Source: JBCBEX01 sp039027055
GTDB taxonomy: Bacteria > Bacteroidota > Rhodothermia > Rhodothermales > Rubricoccaceae
Assembly (NCBI GenBank): GCA_039027055.1
Contig: JBCCLD010000171.1
Location: 1 to 9,723 of the forward strand
DNA: 9,723 bases
Reading direction: 5' to 3'
A program made the position numbers and the translations under genes. Below the pieces are notes generated by a model that worked only from the letters and a program-made list of their open reading frames with translations, was not told the DNA's origin and searched no databases. Positions 1-5,578 of this stretch are shown one piece after another (positions within the stretch are counted from its first letter, which is position 1; each line of letters opens with the position of its first letter).

Positions 1-2
1 AG

Positions 3-209
3 GAGCACGTCCCGGGCTACATGCTGCGCCACAAGATGAAGACGGGCATCACCGGCTGGGCGCAGGTCAACGGCTGGCGCGGCAACACGTCCATCGAGAA
101 GCGTATTGAGTTCGACCTCTACTACATCCAGCACTGGTCGCTCCGCTTCGACCTCCGGATCATGTGGCTCACCGTGTTCAAGGGCTTTGTGAACGAAAAC
201 GCGTATTGA
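3..209 (+). CDS. Polyprenyl-phosphate sugar-1-phosphate transferase, C-terminal part (5' truncated by window)
   Basis: The last 68 residues of a bacterial sugar transferase (polyprenol phosphate hexose-1-phosphate transferase, WcaJ-like) are present; the rest lies outside the window. These inner-membrane enzymes move a hexose-1-phosphate from a nucleotide sugar to undecaprenyl phosphate, the first step of capsule, exopolysaccharide or O-antigen synthesis. The family's C-terminal signatures are visible: KTGITGWAQVNGWRG at visible residues 13-27, then RIEFDLYYIQHWSLRFDLRI, and the terminal ENAY that is typical of undecaprenyl-phosphate glucose phosphotransferases. The frame is open from base 3, so the ATG at 21 is an internal methionine and not the start. 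The TGA stop at 207-209 overlaps the first bases of an inverted-repeat arm. The exact sugar cannot be read from this fragment. Confidence in the family is high. Confidence 0.93.
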   Translation, partial: EHVPGYMLRHKMKTGITGWAQVNGWRGNTSIEKRIEFDLYYIQHWSLRFDLRIMWLTVFKGFVNENAY

Positions 210-240
210 AGTGGGAGGTGAGAAGTAGGAAGTTTGAAGT
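208..240. repeat. Left arm of an imperfect inverted repeat (purine-rich, GAAGT-type)
   Basis: The arm reads GAAGTGGGAGGTGAGAAG, then 7 extra bases (TAGGAAG), then TTTGAAGT. Apart from the 7-base insertion and one T/C difference it is the reverse complement of 677-702. It begins inside the stop codon of the sugar transferase gene. The arm is itself built of GAAGT-like units, so it could be a low-complexity dispersed repeat instead of a transposon end. Confidence 0.75.
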
Positions 241-265
241 TAGGCAGGCCTTACATCGCAGCTGT

Positions 266-559
266 ATGCGGCGAAACGGTATAGCGTGCGTCGAGATTGA
301 CGCTCAAGGGCGACTCCGCGTATCCCCTGCTTCAGAGCGCTTTCCCCTCGTATATCGCGCGGCCATGGAGGTGCATTGGGATGCCGAGCAACGGTGTCTC
401 TACTCGCCACCCCCTCGGTCTTGGTCGTATGCTCGGTGGTTCGAGCAAATCCTTGCAGCATCGCGGGAGTGCAGTTGTGAGCTCTACCTCACCGCAGACA
501 CAACCTGGCGGAATGTAGACGCGGCAGTACGTGCTGAGATGGAGGCGCTTTTCAGCTAA
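266..559 (+). CDS. Small hypothetical protein, 97 aa, inside an inverted-repeat-bounded island
   Basis: I do not recognise this protein with certainty. The open frame runs from 164, but upstream of 266 it only crosses the sugar transferase end and the repeat arm, so I start at ATG 266 (MRRNGIACVEIDAQGRL). No Shine-Dalgarno is visible. The product looks like a real soluble globular protein: a VEIDAQGRLRV beta segment, an aromatic and proline-containing centre (AMEVHWDAEQRCLYSPPPRS, WSYARWFEQI), three cysteines after the first hydrophobic segment, and a helical end (NVDAAVRAEMEALFS). There is no signal peptide or membrane segment. Third positions are clearly less GC-rich than in the ABC-F or priA genes, which suggests recent acquisition. 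It lies alone between two housekeeping-type genes, with a repeat arm on each side. Function is unknown. Confidence 0.62.
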   Translation: MRRNGIACVEIDAQGRLRVSPASERFPLVYRAAMEVHWDAEQRCLYSPPPRSWSYARWFEQILAASRECSCELYLTADTTWRNVDAAVRAEMEALFS

Positions 560-676
560 ACCAATGGCGAAAAGACTCAGCGAAGCGGGATCGTACAGGC
601 GGCTCGCTCTTTGGAGCACTCAGGTTGTCCGCATCACCGTGTGTAGGCGAAGGTCTGAAGCCAGAGCGCACCACCT

Positions 677-702
677 ACTTCAAACTTCTCACCTCCCGCT
701 TC
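677..702. repeat. Right arm of the imperfect inverted repeat
   Basis: This stretch reads ACTTCAAA then CTTCTCACCTCCCGCTTC. Its reverse complement matches 208-240 at 17 of 18 outer bases and all 8 inner bases, with a 7-base insertion in the left arm. It ends 4 bases before the TTG start of the ABC-F gene, so it occupies the position where a ribosome-binding site would be. No target-site duplication is obvious outside the arms. Confidence 0.75.
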
Positions 703-706
703 GCAC

Positions 707-2806
707 TTGATTTACCTCCAGCACCTCGACCTCGCCTTCGGCGGGCAGCCCATCTTCACGGGGCTGACGTGGACGATCCGCCCCGGCGAGCGCGTGGGCC
801 TGATCGGGCCGAACGGCGCGGGCAAGTCGACGCTGCTGCGCGTGATCGCGGGCGAGCAGGCCATCGACGGCGGGCAGGTCGGCTTCGACGGCGGCGCGAC
901 CGTCGGCTACCTCCGGCAGGACGTGCAGGAGATGGACCTCGACCGATCGGTGCTGGAAGAGGCCATGACCGCCTTCCAGCACGTCCTCGACCTCGAAGCC
1001 GACGAGCGCGACCTCGCGGCGCAGATGACCCAGGCGCTTGCCGAGGGCATGGCCGCCGACGCGCCGGAGTACACGCGCCTCGTGGAGCGACACGCGCGCG
1101 TCCACGCCGAGCTCGCCGCCGCGGAGCACCACCTCATCAAGCCCAAGACCGAGGCCATCCTCGCGGGGCTCGGCTTCTCCGAGGACGAAATGCTGCGCCC
1201 GCTGCACACCTTCTCCGGCGGCTGGCGCATGCGCGTCGCGCTCGCCCAACTGCTCCTCCAGCAGCCCTCGGCGTTGTTGCTGGACGAGCCGACGAACCAC
1301 CTCGACATCGAGTCGATTGGGTGGCTCGAAGAATATCTGCGCAGCTACCCCGGCGCGGTCGTCGTGGTGAGCCACGACCGCTACTTCCTCGACCGGATGG
1401 TGACGCAGATCGCTGAGCTGCGCGACAGCCGCATCGACGAGTACGCGGGCACCTACAGCTACTACATGGAGGAGCGCGAAGAGCGCATCGCCCTGCAGGC
1501 GGCGGCCTACGAGAACCAGCAGCGCATGATCGCCGAGACGGAGCGCTTCATCGAGCGCTTCCGCTACAAGGCGACCAAGGCCAAGCAGGTGCAGAGCCGC
1601 GTCAAGATGCTCGACAAGCTGGAGCGGATCCCGCCGCCGCCCTCCGACGATGCCGCGATCCGCTTCCGCTTCCCCGAACCCGCGCCATCGGGCCGAGCGG
1701 TGCTCGAACTCTCGCCGTTCTCGAAGGCCTACCCGACGCACGAGGGCACGGCGAACGTGGTCTTCGAGGACGCGGGGCCGCTGCGCATCGAGCGCGGCCA
1801 GAAGCTGGCGCTCATTGGCAAGAACGGCGCGGGCAAGTCGACGCTCGCGCGCATCCTCATCGACACGGAGGACTTCGACGGCAACCGTGACGAAGGCTAC
1901 CGCGTGACGACGGGCTACTTCGCGCAGCACCAGGCCGACGACCTCGACCCGAGCCAGAACATCCTCGAAGCGCTCCGCGAGAAGGCGCGCGGCCACTCCG
2001 ACACCGAGCTGCGGGCGCTCGCGGGCGCGTTCCTCTTCCACGGCGACGACGTCTTCAAGCCCGTCGCGGTGCTCTCCGGCGGCGAACGCAGCCGCGTGGC
2101 CCTCGCCCGGACGCTCCTCTCGCCCGTCAACTTCCTCGTCCTGGACGAGCCCACGAACCACCTCGACATCGCCTCGAAGAAGGTGCTCGCCGAGGCGCTG
2201 CGGCAATACGGCGGCACGTTCGTGCTCATCAGCCACGACCGCGCCTTCCTCGACGAGGTCGTCAACGCGGTGTGGTACGTCGAGCACGGCGACGTGCGGA
2301 CCTACGAGGGCACCTACACCGAGGTCCAGTGGCAGCGCACGCACGGGACGGCGGCGCACGTACGCCAGGCAAACGGGTCAGCGAAGAAGACGGGGACGAA
2401 CACCAGCGCCATGTCCTCGAACGGGAGGGCGACCTCGCAGCCGAAGCCCGCGAGCGCGTCATCTTCGGGTTCGTCGGGCGGCAAGAAGTCGAAGGAGGAA
2501 AAACGGCGAGAGGCCGAGCTGCGCAACCAACTCTACCGCGCGCTCCAGAAGGGCGAGACGCTCGACGCCGCCACGCTGCCCAAAGAACTGCTGCGCCCCG
2601 CCCTCGAACGCGTCGAGAACACCATCGCCAAGAAAGAAGAGGAGAAGGACACCTTGGAGGTCAAGATGGCCGACCCCGACCTCTACAACCGCCCCGACGA
2701 GTTTTCGGCGACGATGGACGCCTTCGCCGAAGCCGAGCAGGAGTTGAAGCGGCTCTACGCGCAGTGGGAGAGCCTCGCCGCCCGTGCTGAGGAAGTCGGA
2801 GCGTAG
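707..2806 (+). CDS. ABC-F family ATPase (YheS/YdiF-like ribosome-associated translation factor)
   Basis: A complete 699-residue ABC-F protein: two ATPase domains in one soluble chain with no membrane domain. Members of this family bind the ribosomal E site and relieve stalled translation or protect from antibiotics. Domain 1 has Walker A GPNGAGKST (34-42), Q-loop Q71, signature FSGGW (169-173), Walker B with D193/E194 and H-loop H223. The interdomain arm (about 243-310) carries FIERFRYKATKAKQVQSR, typical of the YheS/YdiF group. Domain 2 has GKNGAGKS (371-378), LSGGE (456-460), D480/E481 and H510. A Ser/Gly/Lys-rich linker (about 545-595) leads to a charged coiled-coil C-terminus (about 596-699), as in longer members. 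Start: TTG at 707 gives MIYLQHLDLAFGG, the usual family N-terminus. The only upstream in-frame sequence, back to the stop at 656, has no ATG or GTG. The subfamily is less certain than the family. Confidence 0.95.
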   Translation: MIYLQHLDLAFGGQPIFTGLTWTIRPGERVGLIGPNGAGKSTLLRVIAGEQAIDGGQVGFDGGATVGYLRQDVQEMDLDRSVLEEAMTAFQHVLDLEADERDLAAQMTQALAEGMAADAPEYTRLVERHARVHAELAAAEHHLIKPKTEAILAGLGFSEDEMLRPLHTFSGGWRMRVALAQLLLQQPSALLLDEPTNHLDIESIGWLEEYLRSYPGAVVVVSHDRYFLDRMVTQIAELRDSRIDEYAGTYSYYMEEREERIALQAAAYENQQRMIAETERFIERFRYKATKAKQVQSRVKMLDKLERIPPPPSDDAAIRFRFPEPAPSGRAVLELSPFSKAYPTHEGTANVVFEDAGPLRIERGQKLALIGKNGAGKSTLARILIDTEDFDGNRDEGYRVTTGYFAQHQADDLDPSQNILEALREKARGHSDTELRALAGAFLFHGDDVFKPVAVLSGGERSRVALARTLLSPVNFLVLDEPTNHLDIASKKVLAEALRQYGGTFVLISHDRAFLDEVVNAVWYVEHGDVRTYEGTYTEVQWQRTHGTAAHVRQANGSAKKTGTNTSAMSSNGRATSQPKPASASSSGSSGGKKSKEEKRREAELRNQLYRALQKGETLDAATLPKELLRPALERVENTIAKKEEEKDTLEVKMADPDLYNRPDEFSATMDAFAEAEQELKRLYAQWESLAARAEEVGA

Positions 2807-2826
2807 CGGCTTCTCCTCGGCGGTCT

Positions 2827-2868
2827 TTTTGCGGTAGTGCGTGACGTAGCGAGGCTTGGTGGCGGCTG
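2827..2868 (+). promoter_or_regulatory. Conserved 42-bp upstream block, copy 1 (candidate promoter/regulatory region)
   Basis: This block aligns without gaps to 3568-3609 at 31 of 42 positions. Shared cores are TTTTG, GGTAG, GTGACGT and GTGGCGGCTG. It ends 36 bases before the ATG of the first barrel gene, and the second copy ends 33 bases before its own. Conservation in non-coding DNA at the same distance from two paralogues points to a promoter, operator or leader, or simply to residual homology from the duplication. I cannot assign a sigma-factor consensus: there is no clear TAnnTTTG box. Confidence 0.5.
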
Positions 2869-2904
2869 GGAGAGCCCTGTTGTCTGGTACCCTAGCCTCG
2901 TCCC

Positions 2905-3447
2905 ATGCTTCGGCGTCTGGTGCTTCTCTCCCTACTCGCGCTCACCTGGGTCACCCAAGCACAACAGAGCCACACTCAGCCTGATTTGGCTCTGCGCTCA
3001 ACCTCCGTCGAGTTTTTCGGAAGCGCGCCACCTCTCACGGTGGGCGTAGACGTCTTCAGAGAGCGCTATGCGTTGCGAGCGGGTGGCCTGGTGTTTCCAC
3101 TATGCGGAGGCTCTGAGGACAATTCCAGCGACACCGAATGCACGCTCGCATTTCCAGCGTATGGCTCAGTATATCTGACCGTCTCTGGACTCCAAGGGTA
3201 CGGCCGGTTTTTCCTGGAGGTGGGTGTTGGTGGCATGGCTCGCGTCAACGGCGTGCGCAGGGACAACCCATCGTCCTCAAGAGACGTCAGCTACTCGACG
3301 GTTGGACTTACCGGCATTCTTGGGCTTCGTATCCAGCCAAGCCCAGGGGCGCTTGGGATCCGCGTCGCCTTTACGCCGCTCGTCAACCACCGAGGAGTTG
3401 AGCCTATGATAGGAGTAAGCGTGCTTTGGGGAGCCAGAGACGAGTAG
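2905..3447 (+). CDS. Small exported protein, probable outer-membrane beta-barrel (paralogue 1)
   Basis: A 180-residue protein with a Sec signal peptide (MLRRLVLLSLLALTWVTQA, likely cleavage after residue 19 before QQ). The mature part is rich in alternating hydrophobic stretches and glycine, as in small outer-membrane barrels. The C-terminal block from residue 133 (VGLTGILGLRIQP, GIRVAFTPLV, MIGVSVLWG) resembles the last strands of many Bacteroidota outer-membrane proteins, where a GxRxQP strand, an RxxFTPLV strand and a final GVSxG strand are common. It is homologous along its length to the next gene (SVEFFGSAPP versus SVEVGGNAPP near the N-terminus). It has a cysteine pair (C67, C79) that the paralogue lacks. 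Third codon positions are visibly less GC-rich than in the paralogue. The ATG at 2905 is chosen because it directly begins the signal peptide. The specific role is unknown. Confidence 0.85.
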   Translation: MLRRLVLLSLLALTWVTQAQQSHTQPDLALRSTSVEFFGSAPPLTVGVDVFRERYALRAGGLVFPLCGGSEDNSSDTECTLAFPAYGSVYLTVSGLQGYGRFFLEVGVGGMARVNGVRRDNPSSSRDVSYSTVGLTGILGLRIQPSPGALGIRVAFTPLVNHRGVEPMIGVSVLWGARDE

Positions 3448-3461
3448 TCCGGCACTCCATC

Positions 3462-3475
3462 GAACCGCGAGGTTC
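3462..3475. other. Small hairpin with GNRA-type loop downstream of paralogue 1
   Basis: GAACC-GCGA-GGTTC forms a 5-bp stem with a GCGA loop, 14 bases after the stop codon. It is short and has no T-run, so it is only a weak candidate for an RNA 3'-end structure. Confidence 0.3.
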
Positions 3476-3483
3476 CACCCTCA

Positions 3484-3523
3484 AGCGTCTCTTGAGCACA
3501 ACTGCAACAAAGGAAGAGACGCT
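3484..3523. other. 10-bp perfect inverted repeat with 20-base loop (possible 3'-end or attenuator hairpin)
   Basis: AGCGTCTCTT (3484-3493) and AAGAGACGCT (3514-3523) are exact reverse complements. The structure sits between the two paralogous barrel genes, 36 bases after the first stop and upstream of the second copy of the conserved block. No T-tract follows within the usual distance; the next is TTTT at 3568-3571. A factor-independent terminator is therefore unproven. A protein-binding operator or mRNA-stabilising hairpin is equally possible. Confidence 0.45.
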
Positions 3524-3567
3524 GGAAAGAGAGAAGACCACCGCTGTAGGACCAGCATCTAGCGGCG

Positions 3568-3609
3568 TTTTGTGGTAGGGTGTGACGTTAGGGGCAGTCG
3601 TGGCGGCTG
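3568..3609 (+). promoter_or_regulatory. Conserved 42-bp upstream block, copy 2
   Basis: This is the gap-free partner of 2827-2868, with TTTTG, GGTAG, GTGACGT and GTGGCGGCTG in the same order and spacing. It lies just upstream of the second barrel gene and after the 3484-3523 hairpin. That arrangement would give each paralogue its own transcription start. Confidence 0.5.
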
Positions 3610-3642
3610 CGCGGGACACCCCGCGACCACCCACCCCGCCCG

Positions 3643-4155
3643 ATGCGCCCCCTCGCCGTTCTGCTCCTCGTGCTCCTGGCCCCGACAGCGCTCGCCCAAG
3701 AGCGCCTCAACCTGGCCACCTACAGTGTTTCCGTCGAGGTAGGCGGCAACGCGCCCCCTGCGTCGGTGAACCTCGACGTGCGCTTTGGCGACAGCTATGT
3801 GCTGCGCGTAGGCGGCGTGCTCTATCTGCTGTGGGAGACCCATGAGACCACGGACCTATTCGACGACGATGAACTGATTCCTGTACGGCCCACGTTTGGC
3901 TCGGGCATCGTCACCCTGTCGCGGTTGCTCCTCGATCGACGGGCTCAGATTGAGATCGGCGCAGGGGTTATGGGACGCTCCAACCGGAACGAGCAGCCAG
4001 AATTCCCTACGACGGCGGGGCTGACCGGCATCCTCGGCTTCCGGGTGCAGCCTGAGCCCGGCGACTTCGGGATCCGTGTCGCGTTCACGCCGCTCGTGGA
4101 CCGACATGGGCTCCACGCGATGGCTGGCTTCGCGTTCCTCTACGGCTTCCCGTGA
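3643..4155 (+). CDS. Small exported protein, probable outer-membrane beta-barrel (paralogue 2)
   Basis: A 170-residue protein with a clear signal peptide (MRPLAVLLLVLLAPTALA, likely cleaved before QE at residue 19). It is a tandem paralogue of the preceding gene. The match is best at SVSVEVGGNAPP near residue 30 and over the C-terminal block from residue 125: AGLTGILGFRVQP, then GIRVAFTPLV, then a final glycine/aromatic strand (GFAFLYGFP). The central part differs: an acidic DLFDDDEL loop replaces the cysteine-containing loop of paralogue 1. Codon use is strongly GC-rich, like the surrounding core genes. ATG 3643 begins the signal peptide directly, with no Shine-Dalgarno visible. Its stop is 3 bp from the stop of the convergent phosphatase gene. 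I infer an outer-membrane location; ligand and role are unknown. Confidence 0.85.
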   Translation: MRPLAVLLLVLLAPTALAQERLNLATYSVSVEVGGNAPPASVNLDVRFGDSYVLRVGGVLYLLWETHETTDLFDDDELIPVRPTFGSGIVTLSRLLLDRRAQIEIGAGVMGRSNRNEQPEFPTTAGLTGILGFRVQPEPGDFGIRVAFTPLVDRHGLHAMAGFAFLYGFP

Positions 4156-4158
4156 GTC

Positions 4159-5397
4159 TCACCCCACGCGGCGGAGCACGACGGCGGTGAGGTCGTCGGC
4201 CTGAGTGCCACCAAAGTCGGCGAGCGCGGCGTCGAGGCGGTCGAGGAGGGCGGAGGCGCCTTCGGCGTGGTGCGCGCGGAGAAGATCCACGAGCCGGTCG
4301 ATGCCGAACGGCTGCTCGTCGTCGTCTTCCCACTCGTGGTAGCCGTCGGTGACGAGCAGCACCGTGTCGCCGGGCATGAGCGCGAGCGCGGCGTCGTTCT
4401 GCTCGGGGAGATCGCGGAGGATGCCGAGCGGCGGCCCGGTCGCGGGACGCACCTCGACGGTGTCGGTGTGGGCGCGGTAGACGAGGATCGGCGCATGCCC
4501 GCCGCTGCGGTAGGCGAGGCGGTGCGCCTCCGCGTCGAGCACGCCGACAAACGCCGTGACGAAACGTTCGAGCTTGAAGTCCTGATAGAGGGTCCGGTTG
4601 GTGAGGTCGATCACCGTCGCCAGCGAGTCGACGGCCTGGACGAGGACGCGGACCATCGCCCTCGTCGCGGCGGCCATGAGCGCCGGGCCGACGCCGTGGC
4701 CGCTCGCGTCGGCGAGGAGCACGGCCGTCCGGCCGCTCGGCAACGGGATGAAGTCGTAGGCGTCGCCGCCAGCCTCGGTGGCGGGCCGGCTGCGCCCGGC
4801 GAGGTCGTAGCACGCCAGCGTCGGCGCGGCCTCGGGGAGGAACGACTTCTGGATCGTGCGGGCGAGCGCAAGGTCGCGTTCGAGACGGCGCTGCTCACGC
4901 CGGGCCCGCATCAGCAGCTGCCGCTGGAGCGCCACGCCCGTCAGCCCCGCCAGGGCGAGCGCCACCTCCTCATCGTCATCCGTGAAGAGCCCGTCGTGCT
5001 TGTTGACGAACTGGAGCACCCCCACGTTCGTCCCCCGGATGCCCTTCATGGGGAGCGCCATCAGCGAGCGCGTGCGCAGACCGAGGCGCTGGTCGAACGT
5101 AGGGAGGAAGCGAGGGTCGGCGTAGGCGTCGGCCACGCGGATGACGCGGTCCTCGCGCAGGGCCGCCCCAGCGATGCCCTCCGCGACGGGAAAGCGAATC
5201 GGCTCTGCATCCGTGGCGAGGCGCGCGAAAAGATCGCCCCGCTTGGCGTCGTAGACGAAGATGCGCACCCGCTCGCAGCCGAGGATGCGGCGGCCCGCCT
5301 GCTCGATGCGTTCGAGAAGGGGTTCAAGTTGGACGGTCGCGTCGAGTTCGCGAGCGACCTCCAGCAGCGTCGAGACGTGCGCGGCGGAGAGCGGCAC
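4159..5397 (-). CDS. GAF-domain PP2C/SpoIIE-type serine/threonine phosphatase (RsbU-like)
   Basis: A complete 412-residue cytoplasmic signalling phosphatase. An N-terminal GAF sensor domain (about 8-160) is followed by the linker helix RRLERDLALARTIQKSFLP (170-188), the usual signalling helix before this catalytic class. The PP2C/SpoIIE domain (about 195-411) contains EAGGDAYDF with D212, LLADASGHG with D230, SGGHAPIL (298-305), LLVTDGYHEWE with D351 and QADDLTAVV with D401/D402. These are the expected metal-binding acidic residues, so the enzyme should be active. Relatives dephosphorylate anti-sigma-factor antagonists (RsbV/SpoIIAA type) in partner-switching pathways, but no antagonist or anti-sigma kinase is encoded here, so the target is unknown. 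GTG 5397 is the most upstream start in frame and gives a full GAF domain. The leader is pyrimidine-rich without a Shine-Dalgarno and contains a strong hairpin. The gene converges on the barrel gene with a 3-bp gap. Confidence 0.93.
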   Translation of the reverse strand: MPLSAAHVSTLLEVARELDATVQLEPLLERIEQAGRRILGCERVRIFVYDAKRGDLFARLATDAEPIRFPVAEGIAGAALREDRVIRVADAYADPRFLPTFDQRLGLRTRSLMALPMKGIRGTNVGVLQFVNKHDGLFTDDDEEVALALAGLTGVALQRQLLMRARREQRRLERDLALARTIQKSFLPEAAPTLACYDLAGRSRPATEAGGDAYDFIPLPSGRTAVLLADASGHGVGPALMAAATRAMVRVLVQAVDSLATVIDLTNRTLYQDFKLERFVTAFVGVLDAEAHRLAYRSGGHAPILVYRAHTDTVEVRPATGPPLGILRDLPEQNDAALALMPGDTVLLVTDGYHEWEDDDEQPFGIDRLVDLLRAHHAEGASALLDRLDAALADFGGTQADDLTAVVLRRVG

Positions 5398-5431
5398 GGA
5401 GCAGAGAGGGTAGGGCGAGGGAGTGGGGGAT

Positions 5432-5469
5432 GAACCCGCTCGTCAACGTTCGGCGACCCGAGCGGGTTC
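5432..5469. promoter_or_regulatory. 11-bp perfect inverted repeat in the leader of the phosphatase gene
   Basis: GAACCCGCTCG (5432-5442) and CGAGCGGGTTC (5459-5469) are exact reverse complements with a 16-base loop that contains AACGTT. It lies 35-72 bases upstream of the GTG start, on the gene's side of the terminator. No T-run follows on either strand, so an operator or leader-RNA structure is more likely than a terminator. Confidence 0.5.
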
Positions 5470-5490
5470 GTGGGTCTGAGCGGTCCTACC

Positions 5491-5531
5491 AAAACACCGC
5501 AGGCGGTCTCCTCAGAGAAGACCGCCTGCGG
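5491..5531 (-). terminator. Factor-independent terminator of the type IX cargo gene
   Basis: A 13-bp perfect stem (CCGCAGGCGGTCT at 5497-5509, AGACCGCCTGCGG at 5519-5531) with a 9-base loop is followed on the minus strand by TGTTTTGG. It begins about 47 bases after the stop codon of the minus-strand gene. Strong GC stem plus U-run is the classic intrinsic terminator. It should insulate the phosphatase gene, which lies in the same direction. Confidence 0.85.
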
Positions 5532-5544
5532 CGCACCAACCACA

Positions 5545-5564
5545 CGCCGGGCACCACCCCGGCG
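5545..5564. other. 7-bp GC hairpin just after the cargo gene stop
   Basis: CGCCGGG (5545-5551) pairs with CCCGGCG (5558-5564) around a 6-base loop, 14 bases past the stop codon on the minus strand and upstream of the main terminator. It may act as the first half of a tandem terminator or as an mRNA 3'-end stabiliser. The flanking GCGGTGTTT (5562-5570) overlaps it and can pair with the terminator tail instead. Confidence 0.5.
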
Positions 5565-5578
5565 GTGTTTCACAAACC

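Noticed and set aside
164..265. N-terminal extension of the small gene back to 164
   Set aside because: It would overlap the sugar transferase end and translate the repeat arm (KWEVRSRKFEVRQ). The ATG at 266 is more plausible.
560..676. Integron attC site or transposase remnant beside the small gene
   Set aside because: I saw no paired attC-like core sites and no coding remnant. Only the inverted arms are supported.
689..2359. 556-codon open frame on the minus strand
   Set aside because: It is the antisense shadow of the ABC-F gene, with no recognisable domain and skewed V/L/R/E composition.
2785..2831. Intrinsic terminator after the ABC-F gene
   Set aside because: There is a TTTTT at 2826-2830, but the only stem (GAGGAAG with CTTCTCCTC) needs a 2-base bulge and lies too far upstream. 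The T-run is also part of the conserved upstream block.
4267..5433. 388-codon open frame on the plus strand
   Set aside because: It is the antisense shadow of the GAF-PP2C phosphatase gene, with no domain-like pattern.
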